From Lentilactobacillus curieae (GTDB taxonomy: Bacteria > Bacillota > Bacilli > Lactobacillales > Lactobacillaceae): a stretch of 64,000 nt of DNA. The notes beneath the pieces are model-generated. The model did not search any database. It was not told the origin of the DNA and saw only the letters and a list, made by a program, of their open reading frames with translations. The DNA lies in assembly GCF_000785105.2 (NCBI RefSeq), contig NZ_CP018906.1, positions 1,612,001 through 1,676,000 of the forward strand. Reading direction: 5' to 3'. Below, piece after piece: positions 19,472 to 28,496 of this stretch (within the stretch, counting starts at the first letter, position 1; every line of letters begins with the position of its first letter). The position numbers and the translations under genes are program-made.

Positions 19472-20188
19472 GTGAAAAAGGTACTAGTTGTAGATGACGA
19501 ACCGTCGATTGTAACTTTGTTGGAATATAATTTAAAGCGCGAAAATTTTGAGGTTGAAAGTGCAACTAATGGAACTGATGCCTTAGATAAAATTGAAAAT
19601 AACAACTATTCAATCGTGTTGTTAGATTTGATGCTTCCGGAAATGAGTGGGGAAGATGTTCTTAAACGAATTCGAATGGATCGGATTGAGACCCCAGTGA
19701 TTGTTTTAACTGCCAAGGATACTGAGTTTGATAGAGTCTTTGGCTTAGAGATGGGTGCAGACGATTATATTGCGAAGCCATTTAGTCCGCGGGAAGTCAT
19801 TGCCAGGATTAATGCGGTACTAAGACGTTATAAGGCAGAGAAACCCCAACCAGCAAATTCTGAAAAAGCTGATGGCGATGATCATAGTGCAGTGGGACCA
19901 TTTACGATTGATACTAAGCAGTATCGAGTACTACTGAATGGCAAAAATTTAAGGCTAACACCAAAGGAATTTGAACTGTTTGAATATTTAGCTAACCATG
20001 AGCGCCAGGTATTCAGCCGTGAGCAATTGTTGTCAGGAGTGTGGGGATTTGATTACTCTGGTCAAAGTAGAATGGTTGATATTCAAATCGCCCACCTTCG
20101 GGAAAAAATTGAAACGGATCCCAAGCACCCTGTATATTTAAAGACTGTTCGTGGCTTTGGATATGAATTCGTGAGTGGAGATGAGTAA
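19472..20188 (+). CDS. phoP: PhoP-type OmpR-family response regulator
   Basis: 238 residues. The receiver domain has the acidic pair DDE (near residue 7), phosphoacceptor Asp in LLDLMLPEMSG (about 52), and conserved Thr and Lys (LTAKD, AKPFSPRE). The winged-helix output (about 140-235) has LTPKEFELFEYLANH and the recognition-helix segment SRMVDIQIAHLREKI. The GTG at 19472, seven bases after GGAGGA, is preferred to the ATG at 19457, which overlaps the SD. The assignment to phosphate control rests on adjacency to the pst operon and Pho-box-like repeats at 21.6 kb. Confidence 0.93.
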   Translation: MKKVLVVDDEPSIVTLLEYNLKRENFEVESATNGTDALDKIENNNYSIVLLDLMLPEMSGEDVLKRIRMDRIETPVIVLTAKDTEFDRVFGLEMGADDYIAKPFSPREVIARINAVLRRYKAEKPQPANSEKADGDDHSAVGPFTIDTKQYRVLLNGKNLRLTPKEFELFEYLANHERQVFSREQLLSGVWGFDYSGQSRMVDIQIAHLREKIETDPKHPVYLKTVRGFGYEFVSGDE

Positions 20189-21545
20189 ACTGAACCGATT
20201 AACTAAAAACCTTTACTTGTTATTCACTCTCAGTGCGGTTGGGTTTGTTGGACTACTACTAGGAATTATAACCGACAATAAAGCATGGCAAATTATTGCA
20301 TTGCTAATTTTAGGTGTCACGATAATTGTTTTTATCGGCGCATTGATTCAAAATCACCGTGAAAATCGGGTGATTTTTAGGCTTCAAAGGGCAGTAAAAA
20401 ATTTAAACTTACAGACCCAAGCAAAGCCAGTCCTAGTTAGGCCTGACGATGAATATAAGGGCTTGGCTGACGAAATTAATGAGTTGGCATCTGCGAAGGA
20501 TGACGAGTATCAAAAATCATTGGCCGAGACGACCGAAATTGAAAAAATTATTAATGTTCTCCCTGTTGGGGTAATGGTAGTTGACCAAGCAAAAGATGTC
20601 ATCTTTGCGAATAGTCAAATGGAAGATATTTTGGAAAGGCAAATCAAACCAGAACCGCATCCGTACACTTTGGACATCGCTAATTATGAGTTGCTGACAA
20701 TGATTGATAGTGTATATAGTGATCATCAATCAACTAGAACTGAGATCAGTGAGGTTTCTAACGACCCTAAAACAATTGATGTTCAAGTTGTTTATAACCG
20801 AATCAAGAATTCGTTTCATTTAGTGGTGATTGCTTATGACATTTCTGAAGTTATTAACATTAAGCAGATGCAAATTGATTTTTTGCGCAATGCTAGTCAT
20901 GAACTGAAAACGCCGGTTACCGCAATTTCAGGATTTGCAAAAACTCTGTTGGATGGGGCTAAGGATGATCCTGAGAGCCTAACTGAATTTTTAAAAATAA
21001 TTGATCAACAAAGCGACCAATTAACATCTCTGATTAATGACGTGCTAACAATTTCGCACATTCAAAATCATGAATCTAATGCAGCAGAGCCGTTGTTACT
21101 AAGAGCATTTGTGGATCAAGAATTTAAAACTCAAAGTAATCAAATAAAAGCACAAAATATTCAAGTTGAAAACTTAATCGACGAAGAGTTTCAAGTTAAA
21201 ATTGATTCTGCATCCTTACGCCGAATCGTTCGAAATTTGATTTCAAACGCAGTTAAGTATAATCGACCATCGGGAACAATCTCGATTGATGCTAGTCGTC
21301 AGGGAAGTTTCTGGTACCTAAATGTCAAGGATACTGGAATTGGAATCTCTCAAAAAGATTTGGCAAGAATATTTGAGCGCTTTTATCGGTCGGATGAGTC
21401 GCGTAATAAACAGGAGGTTCCTGGTACAGGTTTGGGACTTTCCATTGTAAAAGAGTTGGTTGACTCGTTATCAGGTAAGATCACTGTGCGCAGTCAACGT
21501 GGGGTTGGAACAACTTTTACAGTTAGGTTGCCTTATATAGATTAA
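20181..21545 (+). CDS. phoR: PhoR/PnpS-type sensor histidine kinase
   Basis: About 454 residues. Two N-terminal membrane helices (about 12-31 and 36-56) are separated by only a few residues, so there is essentially no extracytoplasmic sensor. A HAMP-like/PAS region follows (PAS about 120-220: VLPVGVMVVDQAKDVIFAN). Then come the H-box FLRNASHELKTPVTAIS, N-box LISNAVKYN, G1 DTGIGIS, F-box FERFYR and G2 GTGLGLSIV. The start overlaps the phoP stop (ATGAGTAA); GTG at 20175 is an alternative. It autophosphorylates and passes phosphate to PhoP. A terminator separates it from pstS, so pst has its own promoter. Confidence 0.92.
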   Translation: MSKLNRLTKNLYLLFTLSAVGFVGLLLGIITDNKAWQIIALLILGVTIIVFIGALIQNHRENRVIFRLQRAVKNLNLQTQAKPVLVRPDDEYKGLADEINELASAKDDEYQKSLAETTEIEKIINVLPVGVMVVDQAKDVIFANSQMEDILERQIKPEPHPYTLDIANYELLTMIDSVYSDHQSTRTEISEVSNDPKTIDVQVVYNRIKNSFHLVVIAYDISEVINIKQMQIDFLRNASHELKTPVTAISGFAKTLLDGAKDDPESLTEFLKIIDQQSDQLTSLINDVLTISHIQNHESNAAEPLLLRAFVDQEFKTQSNQIKAQNIQVENLIDEEFQVKIDSASLRRIVRNLISNAVKYNRPSGTISIDASRQGSFWYLNVKDTGIGISQKDLARIFERFYRSDESRNKQEVPGTGLGLSIVKELVDSLSGKITVRSQRGVGTTFTVRLPYID

Positions 21546-21548
21546 AAA

Positions 21549-21579
21549 CCAAGCAGAATTGAATCTGCTTGGCTTTTTT
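21549..21579 (+). terminator. Intrinsic terminator of phoPR
   Basis: 9-bp stem CCAAGCAGA / TCTGCTTGG, then six or more T. Confidence 0.88.
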
Positions 21580-21607
21580 ATTTGAATATAGTTGACTGTG
21601 GAAACTA

Positions 21608-21659
21608 TTTACATAACTTTTACATTCGGCTGGTTAAATATTTACATTGATTATTTACA
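21608..21659 (+). promoter_or_regulatory. PhoP-box-like TTTACA repeat array upstream of pstS
   Basis: TTTACA occurs at 21608, 21619, 21641 and 21654. The first three are in 11-base register (the degenerate slot at 21630 is GGTTAA-like). This resembles the TT(A/C)ACA direct repeats with 11-base spacing bound by B. subtilis PhoP. It ends about 30 bases before the pstS start. Confidence 0.75.
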
Positions 21660-21691
21660 ATAATAAGTGATTAATTTAGGAGGATTTTGCC

Positions 21692-22576
21692 ATGCGGAAA
21701 CAAACGGTTATTAAAATTTGTGTGGGTTTGCTACTTGTATTTGGGCTTACATACGCATTTGCCACTAGAGACAGTTCAGAAAGTAATGGGGAATCAATTA
21801 CTGCTGTTGGCTCAACGGCACTTCAGCCTTTAGTAGAAGCTGCCAGTGAGGAATATATTTCTGATCACCCGGGCGTGTTTATTAACGTTCAGGGTGGCGG
21901 TTCTGGTACAGGACTTAGCCAAATTGAATCTGGTGCTGTGCAGATGGGGAATTCTGACTTATTCGCTGAAGAAAAAAGTGGAATCGATCCTAAGGGATTA
22001 GTTGACCATAAAGTTGCGGTTGTTGGGGTTGCTCCAATCGTGAATAAAGACACGGGTGTAAGCAATTTGACAACAGAACAACTAATTAAGGTGTTCACTG
22101 GTAAGGTTACAAATTGGCGCCAAGTCGGTGGTAAAAACATTCCGGTAACATTAATTAACCGTTCGCAAGGTAGTGGAACTCGAGTAACTATTGAACAATA
22201 TGGCTTAAATGGTAAAGAAAGTGCTGTTGCCCAGGAACAAGATTCTTCGGGGACTGTTCGCCAAATTGTGGGGACTACTCCTGGTGCAGTTAGCTATGTA
22301 GCGTTTGGATATTTAAACGATTCTGTCAAACCACTTAAGTTAAACGGAATTGCTCCGACAGCTACAAACGTAAAAAATAACCAGTGGAAGATTTGGTCCT
22401 ATGAACATATCTACACTAACGGCCAACCTAAGGGACTAACCAAAACATTCTTAAGCTTTTTGAAGGGTAAACACATTCAAGAGCAACTATTTCAAAAGTT
22501 AGGTTATATCTCCGTTGGGGATATGGAATATCAAAGGTCTTGGAACGGCAAAATAACGAAAGGTTCAGGTGAGTAG
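21692..22576 (+). CDS. pstS: PstS, periplasmic-type phosphate-binding protein
   Basis: 294 residues. Phosphate-binding signatures are AVGSTALQPLVEAA, QGGGSGTGLSQIESG, and INRSQGSGTRVT. The N-terminus (about 1-26) is a hydrophobic signal/anchor ending YAFA-TRDSS. There is no Cys in lipobox position; the only Cys (residue 10) precedes the hydrophobic stretch. Hence it is either a cleaved secreted protein or an uncleaved membrane-anchored form, unlike the lipoprotein PstS usual in Gram-positives. It is the first gene of pstSCAB1B2-phoU, with SD AGGAGG. PstC starts 8 bases before its stop codon ends. Confidence 0.95.
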   Translation: MRKQTVIKICVGLLLVFGLTYAFATRDSSESNGESITAVGSTALQPLVEAASEEYISDHPGVFINVQGGGSGTGLSQIESGAVQMGNSDLFAEEKSGIDPKGLVDHKVAVVGVAPIVNKDTGVSNLTTEQLIKVFTGKVTNWRQVGGKNIPVTLINRSQGSGTRVTIEQYGLNGKESAVAQEQDSSGTVRQIVGTTPGAVSYVAFGYLNDSVKPLKLNGIAPTATNVKNNQWKIWSYEHIYTNGQPKGLTKTFLSFLKGKHIQEQLFQKLGYISVGDMEYQRSWNGKITKGSGE

Positions 22577-23507
22577 TTTGGAAAACAAAAAATTAGCCTC
22601 ACAACTAATGAAAAAATCAAAAACCGCTCGCTACGAACGGTTTGGGAAAATGATTAGTTTGCTAGCGTTGTTACTGATTATGGTAATTGTTGCTGGGATA
22701 ATTGTTTTCGTCGCATCTAAAGGACTTTCAACTTTCATCTCAGACCACATTTCATTAAAAGATTTTTTTGGTGGCACGTTGTGGAATCCAGGAACTGAAA
22801 CTCCCGCAGGCAAACCAGCCGTCGGAGCGTTACCAATGATTGTGGGATCATTCTTAGTGACTCTGCTAGCAGCGTTAGTCGCTACTCCGTTTGCAATTGG
22901 AACGGCAGTCTACATGACAGAAATCTCCCCCAAAAAGGGTGCCAGATTCTTACAACCCGTAATTGAGCTTCTTGTGGGGATCCCCTCAGTTGTTTACGGA
23001 TTTATTGGTCTATCGGTGGTTGTTCCGTTTGTTAGAAATGTATTCGGAGGATCTGGATTTGGAATTCTATCCGGAACTTTCGTGTTGTTCGTCATGATTT
23101 TGCCAACGATTGTTTCAATGACGGTTGATTCATTGAAATCTGTACCCAAATATTATCGGCAAGCTTCATTAGCGTTGGGAGCGACAGCTTGGCAAACGAT
23201 TTGGAAAGTGGTCTTGAGGGCAGCGACACCAGGAATTTTGACAGCCATTGTTTTCGGAATGGCAAGGGCGTTCGGTGAAGCACTAGCCGTACAAATGGTT
23301 ATTGGTAACGCTGCATTAATGCCACAAAACTTGGTTTCACCAGCGTCAACACTAACTTCTGTATTGACATCTGGGATGGGAAACACAGTTATGGGCTCAC
23401 TTCAAAATGATGCCTTATGGTCATTGGCCTTAGTATTGTTGTTCATGTCACTATTCTTCAACCTGTTAGTCCACTTTATTGGTCGGAAAGGGGCATTTAA
23501 GAAATGA
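22569..23507 (+). CDS. pstC: PstC, phosphate ABC transporter permease
   Basis: 312 residues with about six membrane segments. The permease EAA loop is present as RQASLALGATAWQTIWKVVLRAATPGI (about 198-224), followed by GMARAFGEALAVQMVIGN. It starts at GTG 22569, overlapping the pstS stop, with GAAAGG five bases upstream; TTG at 22578 is a second possibility. It forms the membrane channel with PstA. Its stop codon overlaps the pstA start (ATGA). Confidence 0.95.
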   Translation: MSSLENKKLASQLMKKSKTARYERFGKMISLLALLLIMVIVAGIIVFVASKGLSTFISDHISLKDFFGGTLWNPGTETPAGKPAVGALPMIVGSFLVTLLAALVATPFAIGTAVYMTEISPKKGARFLQPVIELLVGIPSVVYGFIGLSVVVPFVRNVFGGSGFGILSGTFVLFVMILPTIVSMTVDSLKSVPKYYRQASLALGATAWQTIWKVVLRAATPGILTAIVFGMARAFGEALAVQMVIGNAALMPQNLVSPASTLTSVLTSGMGNTVMGSLQNDALWSLALVLLFMSLFFNLLVHFIGRKGAFKK

Positions 23508-24391
23508 AAACTCAAAAACAAAGTCAAGTGGCAATTGCCATCCTCAAAGGTATCGCGGCTTGCGTTGTCCTGATTTTGGCCTTCTTGTTGGGCTACATTT
23601 TTATAACTGGTCTGCCAAACGTTAGTTGGGGTTTTCTAACTAGACCCGCCCGAGCATTTCAAGCTGGCGGTGGAGTTGGAATTCAGCTATTTAATTCATT
23701 CTACCTACTAATTTTGGCAATGCTGATTTCAACACCAATTGCTCTGGGTGCATCAATTTATTTGAATGAATACGCCAAGGACAACTGGTTTACTTCAACC
23801 ATTAGAACGGCAATTGAAATCCTAAGTTCACTTCCTTCGGTTGTGGTGGGGCTGTTTGGATTCTTGTTGTTCGTTATTCAATTTAACTATGGATTTTCTA
23901 TTTTATCAGGGGCATTGACGCTAACAATCTTCAACCTACCGCTACTGACCAGAAACATTGAAGAGGCGCTGTCCAGCGTATCGGACGCTCAGCGTCAAGG
24001 TGGCCTTGGTCTTGGCCTATCGAAGTTTGAGACAATTATTCACATTGTTGTTCCGGCTGCTTTACCAGGAATCATCAGTGGAATTATTCTTTGTTCTGGC
24101 CGAGTTTTTGGTGAAGCTGCAGCGTTAATTTATACTGCTGGACAAAGTGCACCCGCACTTAACTTCGCTGACTGGAACCCATTCAACATTGATAGTCCCC
24201 TTAGTCCATTAAGACCTGCTGAAACCTTGGCTGTTCACATTTGGAAAATTAATTCTGAAGGAATCATGCCAGACTTATCTCAGGTATCATCTGGGGCATC
24301 AGCAGTCCTTGTTCTAGCAATCTTAATTTTTAACTTATCAGCTAGATTCATTGGCCGAAAGATTTTTGAAAAAATGACGTCAGCAAGTTAG
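23504..24391 (+). CDS. pstA: PstA, phosphate ABC transporter permease
   Basis: 295 residues, about six membrane segments. The EAA-type loop is RQGGLGLGLSKFETIIHIVVPAALPGIISG, then GRVFGEAAALIYTAG. It pairs with PstC and is powered by the PstB ATPases. ATG at 23504 overlaps the pstC stop by four bases, indicating coupled translation. Confidence 0.95.
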   Translation: MKTQKQSQVAIAILKGIAACVVLILAFLLGYIFITGLPNVSWGFLTRPARAFQAGGGVGIQLFNSFYLLILAMLISTPIALGASIYLNEYAKDNWFTSTIRTAIEILSSLPSVVVGLFGFLLFVIQFNYGFSILSGALTLTIFNLPLLTRNIEEALSSVSDAQRQGGLGLGLSKFETIIHIVVPAALPGIISGIILCSGRVFGEAAALIYTAGQSAPALNFADWNPFNIDSPLSPLRPAETLAVHIWKINSEGIMPDLSQVSSGASAVLVLAILIFNLSARFIGRKIFEKMTSAS

Positions 24392-24401
24392 GAGAATTAG
24401 C

Positions 24402-25211
24402 ATGCAAGAAATGTTAAACAATCAAACTCAAGAGCGATTCATTTATCAATTTGATGATAATGATGAAATTACAATGGCGACTGAAGATTTGCAGGTGTTT
24501 TATGGTGATTCACTAGCAATGAGTAACGCTGACTTAACTTTTAAGAAGAACACGATTACTGCACTAATCGGTCCATCTGGTTCTGGAAAGTCTACGTACT
24601 TACGAAGTTTAAACCGAATGAATGATGAAGTAGCAACAGTTAAGGGCAAAATCCTGTATCAAGGTGTGGATATCAACCAACCTGGAATCGATGTTTATGA
24701 AGTTCGGCGTCGAATTGGGATGGTATTCCAGCGTCCGAATCCGTTTGCTAAGTCAATTTATGACAACATTACCTTTGCTTTAAAGCGTCGGGGAATAAGG
24801 GATAAGAAAAAGTTGGATGAAGTGGTTGAAACTACGCTGAAGGAAGCAGCTGTGTGGGATCAAGTTAAAGATGTTTTGCATAAAAGTGCCTTGGAGCTTT
24901 CTGGTGGCCAAGCACAACGGGTTTGCATTGCTAGAGCGTTAGCCGTTCGTCCTGATGTACTACTGCTTGATGAACCTGCTTCAGCCTTGGATCCTGTTTC
25001 CACTGTCCAATTGGAACAAACCCTAAGAGAGTTAAAGAAAGATTACACGATTATTATTGTTACTCACAATATGCAGCAAGCTGCTCGGCTAAGTGACTAC
25101 ACAGTATTTTTTAACCTGGGGCAAGCAATTGAATACAATAAAACCAGAAAGATATTTACGAGACCAAAAATCAAGCTTACCGAAGATTATGTTTCAGGTA
25201 ACTTTGGGTAG
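24402..25211 (+). CDS. pstB: PstB1, phosphate ABC transporter ATPase
   Basis: 269 residues. Walker A is GPSGSGKST (about 65-73), the Q-loop is in VFQRPNPFAKSIYDN, the signature is LSGGQAQR, Walker B is LLLDEPASALD, and the switch His is in VTHNMQQ. It has an N-terminal extension of about 25 residues (MQEMLNNQTQERFIYQF) not seen in the second copy. SD AGGAG lies before ATG 24402. Confidence 0.96.
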   Translation: MQEMLNNQTQERFIYQFDDNDEITMATEDLQVFYGDSLAMSNADLTFKKNTITALIGPSGSGKSTYLRSLNRMNDEVATVKGKILYQGVDINQPGIDVYEVRRRIGMVFQRPNPFAKSIYDNITFALKRRGIRDKKKLDEVVETTLKEAAVWDQVKDVLHKSALELSGGQAQRVCIARALAVRPDVLLLDEPASALDPVSTVQLEQTLRELKKDYTIIIVTHNMQQAARLSDYTVFFNLGQAIEYNKTRKIFTRPKIKLTEDYVSGNFG

Positions 25212-25223
25212 GAGGAAACCAAT

Positions 25224-25982
25224 ATGAGTGAACCAGTAATTGAATCAACTAACTTAGACTTATTTTACGGTGACTTTCAAGCCCTTCACGACATTAATTT
25301 AGCTTTTGATCCAAACGAAATCTCAGCACTAATCGGTCCTTCAGGATGTGGAAAGTCAACGTTTTTACGATGCCTTAACAGAATGAATGACATGATTGAT
25401 AACGTTACGATTACCGGATCTGTTCAGTTTCGGGGTGATAATATCTATGCTCCCCAGACGAACTTAGTTGAATTACGTAAAGAAATTGGTATGGTGTTTC
25501 AACAGCCTAATCCGTTTCCGTTCTCTGTGTACGATAACGTAACGTATGGCTTGAAGATTGCCGGAATTAAGGATAAAGCTAAACTAGATGAAATTGTTGA
25601 GCGTAGTTTAAAGCAAGCCGCAGTATGGGACGAAGTTAAGGATCACCTCTATGACAATGCCTTGTCCTTTTCCGGGGGCCAACAACAAAGAATTTGTATT
25701 GCCAGAGTGTTAGCAGTTTCTCCAGACATTATTTTGATGGATGAACCAACTTCGGCACTTGATCCAATCTCGAGCGCAAAAATTGAAGATACGTTATTGG
25801 ATTTAAAGGAACAATACACAATTGTGATTGTGACCCACAACTTGCAACAGGCATCTAGAATTTCTGATAAAACGGCGTTCTTTATGGATGGAACGGTTAT
25901 CGAGTACGATAAAACCAGCAAGATATTTGTTAATCCAGAAAATCAAAAAACTGAAGACTACGTTTCTGGTAGATTCGGATAG
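25224..25982 (+). CDS. pstB: PstB2, phosphate ABC transporter ATPase (paralogue)
   Basis: 252 residues. Walker A is GPSGCGKST (about 36-44), the Q-loop is in [15 protein letters not shown], the signature is FSGGQQQR, Walker B is [11 protein letters not shown], and the switch His is in VTHNLQQ. It starts 12 bases after pstB1 with GGAGG. The two ATPases are clear paralogues in tandem, as in B. subtilis pstBA/pstBB and pneumococcal pst; they may work as a heterodimer. Confidence 0.96.
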   Translation: MSEPVIESTNLDLFYGDFQALHDINLAFDPNEISALIGPSGCGKSTFLRCLNRMNDMIDNVTITGSVQFRGDNIYAPQTNLVELRKEIGMVFQQPNPFPFSVYDNVTYGLKIAGIKDKAKLDEIVERSLKQAAVWDEVKDHLYDNALSFSGGQQQRICIARVLAVSPDIILMDEPTSALDPISSAKIEDTLLDLKEQYTIVIVTHNLQQASRISDKTAFFMDGTVIEYDKTSKIFVNPENQKTEDYVSGRFG

Positions 25983-25992
25983 GAGGAGTAAG

Positions 25993-26649
25993 ATGGGAAA
26001 AATATTTGATGATGAGTTATCAACTCTCAAAGCTGATTTTATGAAGATGGCAGCATTGGTTAGAGATGCAGTTGCCAATAGTGGCCAGGCATTTATCGAT
26101 CACGATGTGGATGCTGCTAACGCAGTAATTGAGCGGGATCATAAAATCAATGAGATGCAAACATATTTGGAAAAACGCTCGTTTGAGCTAATTGCGTTGT
26201 ATCAACCGGTGACTACTGATTTACGTGAAGTTGTTGGGGTGTTAAAGAGTGTTACCGACCTTGAGCGGGCGGGCGATCATGCCAGAAACATTGCCCGATC
26301 CACAATTAAGATCAAGGGTCAGGATAGAATTAGCGAAGTTGAGAAGGTAATTGCGACCATGGTCAATGAGGTAGTGAAGGAGTATGCCCAATCAATCGAG
26401 GCATACGCTGCAGCGGACCAGAATAAGGCAGAAGAAACTGCTCAGATTTTTAATGAAGAAATTAATGATCTTTATAACGGTGTTGCTTCACCAAGCTACC
26501 GGACAATGTCTGAAAAACCGGATATCTTGAATTCAGCGATTATCTATTTGAATGTGGCCAAAGATCTGAGTCGGATTTCTGATTATAGTACAAACATTTG
26601 TGAGTGGACTGTCTACCTTGCTACCGGAAAAATAATTGAACTAAATTAA
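25993..26649 (+). CDS. phoU: PhoU, phosphate-signalling regulator
   Basis: 218 residues, two PhoU three-helix repeats. Metal-site motifs EIND/ERDHKIN (about 50) and RAGDHARNIA, plus the second-repeat equivalent DLSRISDYSTNI, are visible. PhoU links Pst transport to PhoR activity, keeping PhoR quiet when phosphate is plentiful. The ATG at 25993 follows GGAGGAG; the longer frame from 25888 lies inside pstB2 and is rejected. With a sensor kinase lacking an outside domain, PhoU is the likely signal carrier here. Confidence 0.95.
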   Translation: MGKIFDDELSTLKADFMKMAALVRDAVANSGQAFIDHDVDAANAVIERDHKINEMQTYLEKRSFELIALYQPVTTDLREVVGVLKSVTDLERAGDHARNIARSTIKIKGQDRISEVEKVIATMVNEVVKEYAQSIEAYAAADQNKAEETAQIFNEEINDLYNGVASPSYRTMSEKPDILNSAIIYLNVAKDLSRISDYSTNICEWTVYLATGKIIELN

Positions 26650-26661
26650 GTTTTTGTGATT

Positions 26662-26697
26662 TTAGCGCTGCATACTTGAATGCGGTGCTATTTTTTA
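26662..26697 (+). terminator. Intrinsic terminator of the pst-phoU operon
   Basis: TAGCGCTGCAT / ATGCGGTGCTA stem (G-U pairs tolerated) with a 6-base loop, then six T. Confidence 0.8.
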
Positions 26698-26732
26698 ATA
26701 CTCTTAAGTTAATATCGAAGGAGGAATTCATC

Positions 26733-27053
26733 ATGAAACAAGCAAAAAATTTCAAAAGATCTGCGACTGACAAATTAGTGGCGGGTGTTTTGGGTGGGAT
26801 TTCCCATGAACTCAATTGGAATTCTACTTTAGTTAGAGTGCTGTTTTTGATTTTGATGTTTACCCCAGGAATCAACATCCTGTTGATCATTGCATATATT
26901 GCTGCCGTGATCATGGTACCTTCCGAAGGGTCAACGGCATCATTCTTTAATCTATTTAAGAATACTTATCAGACAACTAAAGATGGGAAATCTTCCAGAA
27001 AAGTAATTCATAGCGTGGAAGAACACGATGTGAACGATAAAGGAGAAAAATAA
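26733..27053 (+). CDS. PspC-domain small membrane protein
   Basis: 106 residues. The PspC motif is KRSATDKLVAGVLGGISHELNWNSTLVRVLFLIL (about 7-40), followed by a hydrophobic helix pair (about 30-62) and a charged cytosolic tail. PspC proteins respond to envelope stress. The ATG at 26733 follows GGAGGA; the longer frame from 26676 begins within the preceding terminator region and is rejected. The next gene starts directly after its stop. The same pspC-holin-hprK-lgt order (yvlC-yvlD-hprK-lgt) occurs in B. subtilis. Confidence 0.9.
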   Translation: MKQAKNFKRSATDKLVAGVLGGISHELNWNSTLVRVLFLILMFTPGINILLIIAYIAAVIMVPSEGSTASFFNLFKNTYQTTKDGKSSRKVIHSVEEHDVNDKGEK

Positions 27054-27407
27054 ATGCGTTTTTTAACTAATCTATTGCTGAACACGGTTTTGTTCATGGC
27101 AATTAGTGGCTTTTTACCTAACTATTTTTACGTTTCTAGTTTTGGAGTTGCCTTTTTAGCCGCGTTTGTGCTTGCATTCCTTAACTTTTTAATCAAACCG
27201 TTACTGACTTTGTTCTCACTACCAATCACCATTTTGACCTTTGGACTTTTCAGCTTGGTGATCAACGGAATTATTTTGGAGTTAACTTCTAAAATTGTTG
27301 GACCTGGGTTTGAATTTTCATCGTTTTGGGTAGCAATGTTAGTTGCAATCATCATGTCAGTTCTTAGTGGTATTATCGTAGAATTCTTTTCTCGTGAGTC
27401 ACATTAA
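27054..27407 (+). CDS. Phage holin family 4 / YvlD-like membrane protein
   Basis: 117 residues, four hydrophobic segments covering almost the whole chain; FLAAFVLAFLNFLIKPLLTLFSLPITILTFGLFSLVING is the family core. Despite the family name it is a chromosomal envelope protein in Firmicutes, not a phage gene. It starts immediately after the pspC stop and is presumably an accessory of the same envelope-stress unit. Function is unknown. Confidence 0.88.
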   Translation: MRFLTNLLLNTVLFMAISGFLPNYFYVSSFGVAFLAAFVLAFLNFLIKPLLTLFSLPITILTFGLFSLVINGIILELTSKIVGPGFEFSSFWVAMLVAIIMSVLSGIIVEFFSRESH

Positions 27408-27461
27408 GCGCTAACAAAGTGGTAAAATTAAACCAATAATGTGCATTAAGGAGGGATTAGT

Positions 27462-28484
27462 TTGGCAGAAAGCGTTACGATTGCTGATTTAGTTAAAAAT
27501 GCTCGACTCGACGTTTATGCAGGCGAAGAGTATCTGGCTGAAAGAAGTGTTTCAACTAGTGATATTTCTCGTCCAGGATTGGAATTAACGGGCTTTTTCA
27601 ACTACTATCCATCTAAACGAATCCAGCTATTAGGAATTACCGAGATTTCATATTCAAAAGGATTGTCTCATGAGGAACTTCTTAAAGTTATGCAGCAAAT
27701 GTGTCAACCAGAAACACCTGCCTTTGTGATTTCAACTCAGTTGGAGCCACCTGAAGAATTACTTGAGGCCGCTGAAGAAAAACACATTCCCATTTTAGGT
27801 TCAAAACTAACGACGTCTCGGGTTTTAAGTAACATGACTAATTACCTTGAGGATAAGTTGGCTGAACGTCAGTCAATTCATGGGGTACTTGTTGATGTCT
27901 ATGGATTAGGTATTTTGATCACTGGTGACAGTGGGGTTGGTAAGAGTGAAACTGCTTTGGAATTGGTTAAACGTGGTCATAGACTGATTGCCGATGACCG
28001 GGTCGAAGTTTATCAACAAGACGAACAAACATTGATGGGGGAAGCTCCAGCAATTTTGAAGCATCTATTGGAAATTCGGGGAATTGGTATCATAGATGTA
28101 ATGACGCTGTTTGGAACTGGTGCGGTTAGAAGCCGAACCAAGGTTTCACTAATTATCCACCTTGCTAATTTTTCAAAGGATGCCAAGTATGATCGTCTTG
28201 GAAATGGTACTCAGGACGTTAAGTTTTTTGACGTAAACGTGCCTAAAATGGTCATTCCCGTTAAGACTGGTAGAAACTTAGCTATCATCATTGAGGCCGC
28301 AGCGATGAACTTCAGGGCTCAATCAATGGGGTACGATGCAACGGAGACGTTTGATCGTAATTTGAATAACTTGATTAAAGTGAATAGTGAAAAAGATGCT
28401 GATGAAAAGAAGCAAGAAGACAAAGCTAAGAAGGCTAATAAAAAAGCGTTGTCTAAAAAAAGTGGGGATAAAGACAAAGACTAG
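27462..28484 (+). CDS. hprK: HPr kinase/phosphorylase
   Basis: 340 residues; Firmicutes HprK is usually about 310. Walker A is GDSGVGKSETALEL (about 155-168), followed by RLIADDRVEV and the signature EIRGIGIIDVMTLFGTGAVR. It phosphorylates HPr on Ser46 in response to glycolytic intermediates, controlling CcpA and sugar uptake. The extra length is a Lys/Asp-rich tail (last about 30 residues, KKANKKALSKKSGDKDKD). TTG start at 27462 with AGGAGGG. It is first of the hprK-lgt-gpsA-galU cluster, a conserved order. Confidence 0.96.
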   Translation: MAESVTIADLVKNARLDVYAGEEYLAERSVSTSDISRPGLELTGFFNYYPSKRIQLLGITEISYSKGLSHEELLKVMQQMCQPETPAFVISTQLEPPEELLEAAEEKHIPILGSKLTTSRVLSNMTNYLEDKLAERQSIHGVLVDVYGLGILITGDSGVGKSETALELVKRGHRLIADDRVEVYQQDEQTLMGEAPAILKHLLEIRGIGIIDVMTLFGTGAVRSRTKVSLIIHLANFSKDAKYDRLGNGTQDVKFFDVNVPKMVIPVKTGRNLAIIIEAAAMNFRAQSMGYDATETFDRNLNNLIKVNSEKDADEKKQEDKAKKANKKALSKKSGDKDKD

Positions 28485-28496
28485 GAGTTTTTAATT

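Noticed and set aside
27054-27407. Holin-like protein as a sign of a prophage
   Set aside because: It is the chromosomal YvlD-type gene beside pspC and hprK, with no other phage genes nearby.
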